The translations under genes were made by a program, and so were the position numbers. Positions 1-6,875 of a stretch of DNA of 64,000 nt are shown here, in pieces (within the stretch, counting starts at the first letter, position 1; every line of letters begins with the position of its first letter). The stretch comes from Halorhodospira halochloris (lineage in GTDB: Bacteria; Pseudomonadota; Gammaproteobacteria; Nitrococcales; Halorhodospiraceae): NCBI RefSeq assembly GCF_002356555.2, contig NZ_AP017372.2, positions 744,001 to 808,000 on the forward strand, written 5' to 3'. The notes under the pieces were generated by a model, which saw only the letters and a program-made list of their open reading frames with translations, was not told where the DNA came from and ran no database searches.

Positions 1-5
1 AAGGT

Positions 6-1343
6 TTACTGCTCGCGCCGATCGATTACCCTCTTAGCCTTGCCTTCGCTGCGGGGCAAGGTCTGCGGCTCGACCAGCCTCACTGTGGCACGAACTCCGA
101 TGATTCGCTCAATGGCTTGGGCAATGCGCTGGTGCAACTCCTCCATGCCGCGTACTGTGTCACTGAGGATATCCTGATTGACCTCTACGGCAACCTCCAG
201 TTGGTCCAGGCCCTGTTCGCGGCTGAGTTCGATCTGATAGTGGGGCATTGTGCCTTCAACTTGCAGCAAAGCCGTCTCGATCTGTGACGGGAAGACATTG
301 ACCCCGCGGATTATGAGCATGTCGTCACTGCGCCGGCCAATCCTCTTGATGCGTCGGACAGTTCTACCGCAAGCGCAAGTAGCTGTGTGAATTGAGGTGA
401 TATCCCTAGTCCGATAGCGGATCATAGGCATAGCCTGCTTGGTTAGGGTGGTCAGCACCAGCTCACCCTCCTCGCCGTCGGCGAGCACTTCGCCGCTCTC
501 TGGGTCGATAACTTCAGGATAGAAATGGTCCTCGAAGATGTGTGGTCCGTCTTGTTCGGTGCACTCGACACCAACCCCGGGGCCAATGATCTCGGAGAGC
601 CCATAGATATCGAAAGCGCGGATGCCGCTTTGCTGTTCGATGCGTTGGCGCATATTATCGGTCCAGGGCTCAGCACCGAAGATGCCTACGCGCAGGGGCA
701 GATTTTGCCAGTCGACCTCCAAATCATCGGCGCGTTCGAGCAGGTGCAGGAAGTAACTCGGGGTACAGCATAAGGCAGTTACGCCAAAATCGCGCATGAC
801 CATGATTTGCCGGTCACTTTGACCGCCAGATATAGGGATAACCGTGGCGCCCAGGGCTTCGGCGCCATAGTGAGCACCGAGGCCACCGGTAAATAGACCG
901 TAGCCATAGGCGTTCTGGACGATATCGCCGGGGTGTACCCCACAGGCTGCGAATGAGCGCTCCATGACGTGAGCCCAGAGCGCGATGTCGGATTCCGTAT
1001 AAGCAACCACTATGGGTTTGCCGGTGGTGCCGCTGGAGGCGTGCAACCGGACAATCTCTTCCATGGGGCTGGCAAAGAGACCGTAGGGGTAGGTTTCGCG
1101 CAGGTCGTTTTTGACCGTAAACGGTAGGTGTCTGATGTCTTCGAGCTGCCGTATGTCATCAGGCTTGATGCCGCGTTCATCGCAACGCTGCCTAAACAGT
1201 GAGACTCGCTCATAAGTGCGCTTGACTATTGCCCGCAGGCGATCAAGCTGGAGGGCCCGGAGTTGGGGCAGGGGGAGGTAGTCGGGTGCGCTGGCTACAT
1301 TGAAAGCCTGTTTGGTGGAGTTATCCATACGTCGCTCAAGCAT
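6..1343 (-). CDS. paaK: Phenylacetate--CoA ligase
   Basis: AMP-forming ligase of the PaaK family (445 aa, close to the usual 430-440) that activates phenylacetate or a related arylacetate with ATP and CoA in the cytoplasm. The adenylation motif [10 protein letters not shown] lies at residues 101-110. YGLSE and YRTRDI, which contact the acyl-adenylate, follow in order, and the C-terminal AMP-binding lid domain is present. The start at 1343 is preceded by a GGGGAG ribosome site; a second ATG five codons in is possible. Downstream of iorA and iorB on the same strand, it would convert the aryl acids linked to indolepyruvate/phenylpyruvate oxidoreductase into CoA esters, or salvage free acids. The substrate is inferred from family and context. 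Confidence 0.93.
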   Translation of the reverse strand: MLERRMDNSTKQAFNVASAPDYLPLPQLRALQLDRLRAIVKRTYERVSLFRQRCDERGIKPDDIRQLEDIRHLPFTVKNDLRETYPYGLFASPMEEIVRLHASSGTTGKPIVVAYTESDIALWAHVMERSFAACGVHPGDIVQNAYGYGLFTGGLGAHYGAEALGATVIPISGGQSDRQIMVMRDFGVTALCCTPSYFLHLLERADDLEVDWQNLPLRVGIFGAEPWTDNMRQRIEQQSGIRAFDIYGLSEIIGPGVGVECTEQDGPHIFEDHFYPEVIDPESGEVLADGEEGELVLTTLTKQAMPMIRYRTRDITSIHTATCACGRTVRRIKRIGRRSDDMLIIRGVNVFPSQIETALLQVEGTMPHYQIELSREQGLDQLEVAVEVNQDILSDTVRGMEELHQRIAQAIERIIGVRATVRLVEPQTLPRSEGKAKRVIDRREQ

Positions 1344-1410
1344 GTCTGGCTCCCCGGTTACTGTGGATGTGGGTGTTTTATGTTGGGTAATGAGTAATCT
1401 ATGTCACCCG

Positions 1411-1956
1411 TTAGGCAACACCTTCGGTCGAATTCAGGCCGTTGATTATCTGCTCAATCCTGCGTGCATGGAGGAATACGCGACAGTTCATATCGTGCAG
1501 ATGCGGTGAAAGCGCTGCACGTATTGCCTCCAGCCAGACCTCCTCCTCAATCGGCAAGTGGGCGCTGAGCACCCCGAGCAGGGCGACGTTGATCATGCGG
1601 GCTGCGTAAGCAGCGCTTTTGGGGTCGTCATCCTGGAAGAGAAAGGGGACATCATCAGGGGTTATCATGCGCCCCTTGGGATGCAGGCGGTGGCGGTTGG
1701 GCTCGATCTGGGTGCTCTCGGTGATAACCAAAAAGTCGGCGCTTGCCGCTGGCACCATCGGGCTGTTGACCCGCCTACCGAAGCGGATATCGCTGCATAC
1801 CGACCCGCCGCGCTGGCTCATGCCGTGTATTTCGCTCTTTTTAACATCGTAGCCGGCTTTGAACAGCGCTCCTGAGAGGATGTCTGAACCGGTTACTATG
1901 CCTTGCCCGCCGAGTCCGGCTATAACTATGTTGGTTACCTGATTGGGCACAGTCAT
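1411..1956 (-). CDS. iorB: Indolepyruvate ferredoxin oxidoreductase, beta subunit
   Basis: Small subunit (181 aa) of the thiamine-diphosphate arylpyruvate:ferredoxin oxidoreductase, which decarboxylates indole-, phenyl- or hydroxyphenylpyruvate to the aryl-acetyl-CoA. It is the gamma/beta-type domain of 2-oxoacid oxidoreductases. The N-terminal GLGGQGIVTGSDIL and the EIHGMSQRGGSV stretch are family hallmarks. Its start overlaps the stop of iorA by 4 bp, so the two are translationally coupled. paaK follows on the same strand, making a three-gene aryl-acid module. Confidence 0.92.
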   Translation of the reverse strand: MTVPNQVTNIVIAGLGGQGIVTGSDILSGALFKAGYDVKKSEIHGMSQRGGSVCSDIRFGRRVNSPMVPAASADFLVITESTQIEPNRHRLHPKGRMITPDDVPFLFQDDDPKSAAYAARMINVALLGVLSAHLPIEEEVWLEAIRAALSPHLHDMNCRVFLHARRIEQIINGLNSTEGVA

Positions 1957-3560
1957 TTCTGCTCTGATCCGTCGCTAGGAGAGGCTTGATTGAGCTTGGC
2001 CAGCCCTTTCAGGGCTAGTGGGCATGGCTTACGAGCAACGATGATAGATAACTCTTCTGCCGCGAGTCGATCTTGGAGAAGGCGCTCGAATTCACCGCTG
2101 CCATCGGTTGGATCGACTACGTGGACATTAGTGACTCCCAGTGCCAGGGCAATGGCCTCGTAGTTGAGTTTGTTCGCTGCCGGTAAATGGTTGAGTTGCC
2201 GCCCGGTTCCGGGGTGCTCTTGCTTGCCGGTCATGGCGGTGGTGTCGTTATCGACAATGATAACGACGTGACCGGTCGGCGGGGGGTTGTAGGCCATCTC
2301 CGCAATACCCGGCAGACCGGTGTGTACAAACGTGCTATCGCCGATGACGCTTACCACACGGCGGGCTTGATCCTTGGCTAGTACATGGCGCAGGCCGAGG
2401 CCGATGGTGATCCCTGCCCCCATACAGGCGCAGGTGTCCATGGCCTCGAAGGGTGGCATTACACCGAGGGTATAACAGCCGATATCCCCGGCAACGATGC
2501 ACTCATGCTTGGACAGGATCTGGAAGACTTGGCGGTGTGGGCAGTCATGGCAAAGTCGTGGCGGCTTGGGAGGTGCAGCTGGCTCGGGGTCGGGGGAGTG
2601 GTCGTTAGTGAGTATCTTGGCTACCCGATCGACGGTCAGCTCACCGAAGCGAAATGGTTCGGCCTTGCCTTCAACATCTATACCGGCTGCCCGCAGCGCT
2701 GTGTAGAGCACCGGGTCGCCTTCTTCAACTACTACACAGCGCTTGACCTGGGCAGCAAATTTGCGCATCGCTTCGATCGGTAGCGGATAGGTTAAGCCGG
2801 GCTTGAGAATACGTGCCTCAGGTGCCGCCTCACGTGCATGCACCGCAGCGATGCCGTTGGCGATGATGCCTAGTTCGCTACTCTCACCTTCCTCGACGAG
2901 GAATTGGCCGGGTTGATCTGAATTCGCTAACGCCTTTAAACGCTCGCGCAGGCGGACATGGGCAGGGCGGGCATAGCCGGGGATCATGACTCGGCTGGGT
3001 ATGTCGCGCTCATAGTGAGGCGCTGGCGCTGGCATTAGCTGGTCGCGGGTGCGGACCCGGGTTTTGGAGTGACACACCCGGGTTGTTAGACGCAGTATCA
3101 CCGGGAGTTGGTAGCGACGGGAAACATCTAATGCCGCCAGGGTGTAGTCGTACGCCTCCTGAGAGTCTCCCGGCTCGAGCATGGGGGCGCCGGCTGCCTC
3201 GGCGTAACGGCGCGTATCCTGTTCGTTCTGGCTTGAGTGCATGCCTGGATCGTCGGCAACAGCAATAACCAAACCCTCGGTAACGCCGGTATAGGTGGCG
3301 CTGAACAGTGGATCTGCGGCGACGTTAAGCCCGACGTGCTTCATGGTTACAAGGGCTCGGGCATGGGCGTAGGCGACACCTAGCCCTACTTCCAGGGCTA
3401 CCTTTTCATTAGGGGCCCACTGAGCGCGGCCACCGAGGGCGCCGAAACGCTCAAGGATCTCTGTTGAAGGGGTGCCGGGGTAGCCGGTACCGAGTGCAAC
3501 AGCACCATCTAGTGCTGCCTGCGCTACCGCCTCGTTGCCGGTTAGAAGCTGATCGGGCAT
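1953..3560 (-). CDS. iorA: Indolepyruvate ferredoxin oxidoreductase, alpha subunit, without C-terminal ferredoxin domain
   Basis: Catalytic ThDP subunit. The N-terminal half has the pyrimidine-binding domain (GNEAVAQAALDGAV, then GYPGTPSTEI). The C-terminal half has the pyrophosphate-binding domain with CHDCPHR, GDIGCYTLG and the GDS...DNDTT ThDP motif. The family is usually above 600 aa and ends in a ferredoxin domain with two [4Fe-4S] clusters. This protein is 535 aa and stops after ARKPCPLALKGLAKL, with no CxxCxxC motif, so that domain is absent. There is no internal stop and the iorB overlap is intact, so it looks like a natural short form. Electrons would then leave by a separate carrier (inference). 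Confidence 0.9.
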   Translation of the reverse strand: MPDQLLTGNEAVAQAALDGAVALGTGYPGTPSTEILERFGALGGRAQWAPNEKVALEVGLGVAYAHARALVTMKHVGLNVAADPLFSATYTGVTEGLVIAVADDPGMHSSQNEQDTRRYAEAAGAPMLEPGDSQEAYDYTLAALDVSRRYQLPVILRLTTRVCHSKTRVRTRDQLMPAPAPHYERDIPSRVMIPGYARPAHVRLRERLKALANSDQPGQFLVEEGESSELGIIANGIAAVHAREAAPEARILKPGLTYPLPIEAMRKFAAQVKRCVVVEEGDPVLYTALRAAGIDVEGKAEPFRFGELTVDRVAKILTNDHSPDPEPAAPPKPPRLCHDCPHRQVFQILSKHECIVAGDIGCYTLGVMPPFEAMDTCACMGAGITIGLGLRHVLAKDQARRVVSVIGDSTFVHTGLPGIAEMAYNPPPTGHVVIIVDNDTTAMTGKQEHPGTGRQLNHLPAANKLNYEAIALALGVTNVHVVDPTDGSGEFERLLQDRLAAEELSIIVARKPCPLALKGLAKLNQASPSDGSEQK

Positions 3561-3727
3561 GGGTGGTTATGCTCCTTATGCTGACAGATAGGCCGTCTGC
3601 GATAATTGGTCTGAAATTTGCAGCTCTGCTTACGGCGGGAGTGACGACCGGTTCATAAGCGCCGCGCGCGCGATGAGCATAGTTTAGCAGGGGGTGTTAA
3701 TCAAGGTGAGGGGGCAGCCTCTCTAGT

Positions 3728-3882
3728 AGGCGCCCTTAGGACGTCCCCTGAGCCAATTGGTTGCCCCGGCGTGGAGGACGCCGTGACTCCATCCCTGGAG
3801 GCTTCATGGCGCCATCCCTGGCGCCAAGACCTCCACACTCGGGGCAGCCAATTGGCCTCAGGGGAAGGTTTCAGGGGCTCCT
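3728..3882 (+). repeat. Palindromic core-and-arms element, copy 1
   Basis: Copy of a dispersed element between the divergent iorA and fccA genes. The left arm begins AGGCGCCCTTAGG and ends GTGGAGG. The core of about 52 bp begins ACGCCGTGACTCC and ends GGCGCCAAGA. The right arm starts CCTCCAC and closes with GGCTCCT. The arms share CCAATTGG and the flanking GAG/CTC but are not perfect complements, so this copy looks decayed. The remainder of the 440-bp gap (3561-4000) holds AT-rich sequence that must contain the fcc promoter; I could not place its boxes securely. Confidence 0.85.
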
Positions 3883-4000
3883 TGGTCTATCCCAATTTGG
3901 GTATAAAGATATGCTTTTCCTAGAGTGAATATTAGGCTAAAGTGCTATCAGGGAGTGTTTTAATGATAAATATCAATAATACAGGAGGGGAGTGGCGTTT

Positions 4001-4372
4001 ATGTTTAATAAGTTGCGATTTGGCTTAAGTTTAGGAGCAGCCGGTGGGGCAGCAGTGCTGCTCGCCTGGAGTGCAGTAGGCGCGGCCGAGTCAGGGCAGG
4101 CTGATCAAGGTGGTGAGATTACGCGAGCGCAGATGATCGCCTATAGCTGTTTTTCTTGCCACGATCGCACCGGTGAGGGGATAAAAAGCATGCCTCCGAT
4201 CAGCGGTTTTAGTGAGGAGCAGATGGCCGCCATGCTCAAGGATTTTAAAGACAATGGCGACGGAGTTACGGTCATGGACCGCCATGCGACTGGCTATAGC
4301 GATGAGGACATCCGTGAGGTGGCCGCATATTTAGCGAACATGGAGTGGCCAGGGGAGGTCGATGATGAGTAA
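4001..4372 (+). CDS. fccA: Monoheme cytochrome c, sulfide dehydrogenase cytochrome subunit
   Basis: Small periplasmic class I c-type cytochrome that takes electrons from the flavin subunit encoded next. A signal peptide (FGLSLGAAGGAAVLLAWSAVGAAES) is followed by a single heme site CFSCH and a distal Met region (VMDRHATGY). A GTG at 3992 is in frame, but AGGAGGGG at 3983-3990 sits almost against it, so the ATG at 4001 is the better start. The gene overlaps fccB by 8 bp, implying coupled translation. The typical FccA of Chromatiales may carry one or two hemes; only one CxxCH is visible here. Confidence 0.85.
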   Translation: MFNKLRFGLSLGAAGGAAVLLAWSAVGAAESGQADQGGEITRAQMIAYSCFSCHDRTGEGIKSMPPISGFSEEQMAAMLKDFKDNGDGVTVMDRHATGYSDEDIREVAAYLANMEWPGEVDDE

Positions 4373-5672
4373 TCGTGCGCTTTCCCGCCGTGATTTTATT
4401 AAGCTGGCCGGCGCCGGGGGGATAACGGCTGCTGCGGGCATGGCTGGTTGTGCTGCGCCTAAACCTAGCAGGAGTGGTGACGCCGCGCGCGTTGTAGTTG
4501 TTGGCGGTGGCCCGGGGGGTGCTTCGGCAGCAAAATACCTCAAGCTCTATGAGCCCAACCTGGAGGTTACCCTAATTGAACCGAAGCGGGCCTACTATAC
4601 TTGCTTCGGGGGAAATTGGTATCTGGGCGGTTTCCGTGATCTTGAAACCCTGCGTCACGACTACCGCGCCTTGGAGTACCGCCACGGCGTGCAGGTCATC
4701 CACGATAAGGCAATCGATCTCGATGCCCCTGGGTATCAGGTAAAAACAGAGAACAGCGGCGATATTTCCTACGATAAATTGGTTGTCGCTCCAGGCATTG
4801 ACTTCGATTATGGCGATATTGAAGGCCTTAGTTCTGCTGACGTAGAGGCTATCCCGCACGCCTGGGAAGGCGGTAAGCAGTACGCTGTTTTGCGCTCGCA
4901 GTTACTGGAGATGGAGGATGGCGGGACATTCATTCTATGCGCGCCGCCCGATCCATTCCGTTGCCCTCCCGGTCCCTACGAGCGGGCTAGCCTAGTAGCC
5001 CATTACCTTAAGGAGAACAAACCTAAATCGAAAATCTTGGTCCTTGATGAAAAGGATTCCTTCTCTAAGCAGGGTCTGTTCGAAGAGGCCTGGAAGGAGC
5101 TATATGGCGATATGATCGAATGGGTACCGGCTGAAGAGGGAGGGTCCTTGTCCCGTGTCTCTGTGAGTGAGCGCAAGGTCTTCACTGATGGCGGTGAACA
5201 GGAGCATAAGGGTGATGTAATCAATGTTGTGCCGCCGCAGAAGGCCGGTCGCATAGCTCAGCAGATGGGCCTGACAGATGCAGATGGCTGGTGCCCTATT
5301 GATCAAGTCACCTTTGAGTCGAAGATCCATGACGATGTCTATGTTATAGGTGATGCTTGTGTCGCCGACCCGATGCCTAAGTCCGGCCACGTAGCCAATA
5401 ACCATGCCAAAGTTGTGGCGGTGTCGATTATCAATTCGCTCATGGGTCGTGAACAGATGGAGCCGACGACGGTAAACACCTGTTACAGCCTTGCAGCACC
5501 CGATTGGGGCTTCACTGTGGCCCATGTCTTTGAGCACAGGGATGGCGAGATACATTCTGTGGAAGGGGCTGGCGGACTAAGTCCTGCTGACGAGTCGCGT
5601 GGCTTCCGTGCCCGTGAGGCTGATTTCGCTCCAGCCTGGTATGCGGCTATAACGAAAGATATCTTCCGTTAG
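4365..5672 (+). CDS. fccB: Flavocytochrome c sulfide dehydrogenase, flavoprotein subunit
   Basis: Oxidises sulfide to sulfur or polysulfide in the periplasm. A twin-arginine signal (SRRDFIKLAGAGG) is followed by a lipobox-like Cys region and the FAD dinucleotide fold VVVGGGPGG. The Cys in AYYTCFGGNW is the expected covalent FAD attachment residue. The two redox Cys positions of the family are kept in FRCPPGPYER and NTCYSLAAP. A C-terminal FAD-dependent oxidoreductase domain (VYVIGDAC, GHVANNHAKV) completes the 435 aa. ATG at 4365 is favoured over 4362 by AGGGGAGG at 4351-4358. It is coupled to fccA. A related palindromic element lies just after the stop. Confidence 0.93.
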   Translation: MSNRALSRRDFIKLAGAGGITAAAGMAGCAAPKPSRSGDAARVVVVGGGPGGASAAKYLKLYEPNLEVTLIEPKRAYYTCFGGNWYLGGFRDLETLRHDYRALEYRHGVQVIHDKAIDLDAPGYQVKTENSGDISYDKLVVAPGIDFDYGDIEGLSSADVEAIPHAWEGGKQYAVLRSQLLEMEDGGTFILCAPPDPFRCPPGPYERASLVAHYLKENKPKSKILVLDEKDSFSKQGLFEEAWKELYGDMIEWVPAEEGGSLSRVSVSERKVFTDGGEQEHKGDVINVVPPQKAGRIAQQMGLTDADGWCPIDQVTFESKIHDDVYVIGDACVADPMPKSGHVANNHAKVVAVSIINSLMGREQMEPTTVNTCYSLAAPDWGFTVAHVFEHRDGEIHSVEGAGGLSPADESRGFRAREADFAPAWYAAITKDIFR

Positions 5673-5683
5673 AGGCGCCGCTT

Positions 5684-5840
5684 AGGAGCCTCTGCAATGT
5701 GCTCCCCGCTGGGGGGCTCTGGCTGCCGCGAAGTGGACGGCGCCGTGAATTCAACCCTTGAGGTTTCATGGCGCCGTCCCTGGCGATAAGACCTCCGCAC
5801 CGAGGCGGCTAGGCTTAGTGGGGATCTTCTAGAGGTTCCT
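5684..5840 (+). repeat. Palindromic core-and-arms element, copy 2 (degraded)
   Basis: Divergent copy directly after fccB. The core (GCGCCGTGAATTCAACCC ... GGCGATAAGA) is recognisable with several changes. The right arm (CCTCCGCACCGAGGCGGC, ending AGAGGTTCCT) pairs only partly with the left arm (AGGAGCCTCTG ... TGGCTGCCGCG). It may still fold and could act as a transcript end for fccAB; no T-tract follows. The rest of 5673-5927 shows nothing else I can support. Confidence 0.7.
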
Positions 5841-5927
5841 TATCGTTGCTCTTTCCCGATCTCGTGATTCTTGCTAACTTGATACAGCACTACACGGTGC
5901 AGCCTAAACTGACAACGGGAGAGCCAT

Positions 5928-6140
5928 ATGTTCGTCTTCACCTTGGCCATTATCATCATGGCTGCGCTGGCCCTGCTTAGCGGCATAGCTATTTTGTTTT
6001 ACTCACGCTCGGGCAACTCCACCTCCTCTGGCCGCGAGTTCTCGATGGCGGTTTTCTTTGTTAGCGCGCTTAACTTCGTCTCCAATAGCCTGGTTTTTGG
6101 GGTTGTTCTTGGGGTCAACGCCATGGTTGGCTTTTACTAG
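5928..6140 (+). CDS. Small two-helix membrane protein, unknown
   Basis: A 70-aa protein of two hydrophobic segments (about residues 3-25 and 40-66) separated by a short polar loop (YSRSGNSTSSGREFS). GGGAGAG lies a few bases before the ATG. I do not recognise the family. Its hydrophobic pattern, credible start and position after fccAB argue for a real gene. It is separated from fccB by a palindromic element, so it is probably transcribed on its own. No function is proposed. Confidence 0.6.
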   Translation: MFVFTLAIIIMAALALLSGIAILFYSRSGNSTSSGREFSMAVFFVSALNFVSNSLVFGVVLGVNAMVGFY

Positions 6141-6180
6141 GCAAATATAGAGACCGCATGGCATAGCCAACTTGAGTTGA

Positions 6181-6744
6181 CTAGTAGAGTGGGCCGCCCT
6201 TCTCTGAGTAGGCCTGGAGGAGACGAGCGGCTTCGCTACGCAGCACTTCCCCGCGTACTTCTATGCCTCGAGTCGCTAGGGCTTCTTTCCAGTGATCGGG
6301 CTTGGTGCCTTCGTCGAACCCGATCTCGCGCACATCAGCATCCAGGGCCCCAAAGACGACCCGCGAGACCCCTGACCAGGGGATGGCCCCTAAGCACATG
6401 GCGCATGGCTCGGCAGAGGTCACTAGAGTGTGGTGTGATCTGCCGGCATCGCTTAGGTCGTGGCTGCCGATGCGCTGCTGAGCTAGTGCCAGGGCAATTA
6501 TTTCGGCGTGCAGGATGGAGCAGTGCAGGCTAGTAACCAGGTTCAGTCCCGGCGCCAACAGATTACCCGATGAGTCAAAAACCGCGGCAGCAAACGGGCC
6601 ACCGCTTTCTTGGCGGATGTTCTCTATTGCTAGTGAAATCACAAAGCGCATCTGCGCCTCATCTCCTGGCAGCTGCTGCAGCTCGCCGCTGAGCATTTCA
6701 TGAAGCCAGCCTGGCAGGGTAATGTTGAACTCTGGAATGTACAT
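6181..6744 (-). CDS. Cytidine/deoxycytidylate-type nucleoside deaminase (guanine deaminase or tRNA adenosine deaminase-like)
   Basis: A zinc deaminase of the CDA fold, 187 aa from the ATG at 6744. The metal and proton-shuttle motif HAE is at residues 79-81 and the PCAMC motif at 113-117. The WSGVSRVVFGA stretch after it resembles the guanine deaminase / TadA branch. An upstream in-frame extension to 6987 would run through the cas3 start region and carries no conserved sequence, so the internal start is preferred; AGGA precedes it at short distance. Divergent from cas3, with the shared intergenic region holding promoters for both. The substrate cannot be fixed from sequence; free guanine or a related base is plausible. 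Confidence 0.82.
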   Translation of the reverse strand: MYIPEFNITLPGWLHEMLSGELQQLPGDEAQMRFVISLAIENIRQESGGPFAAAVFDSSGNLLAPGLNLVTSLHCSILHAEIIALALAQQRIGSHDLSDAGRSHHTLVTSAEPCAMCLGAIPWSGVSRVVFGALDADVREIGFDEGTKPDHWKEALATRGIEVRGEVLRSEAARLLQAYSEKGGPLY

Positions 6745-6875
6745 AACAACATCCTGATTGGTTATGGGGATCCCTGATAGGCGATTATAGTGCGGTACTG
6801 GGCGCCTATAAAAACTTCCCGCTATTGTGGGCGTCGCCAGATTATCTAGAAAAAGTGGTCGGTTGAGGAGCAGTG

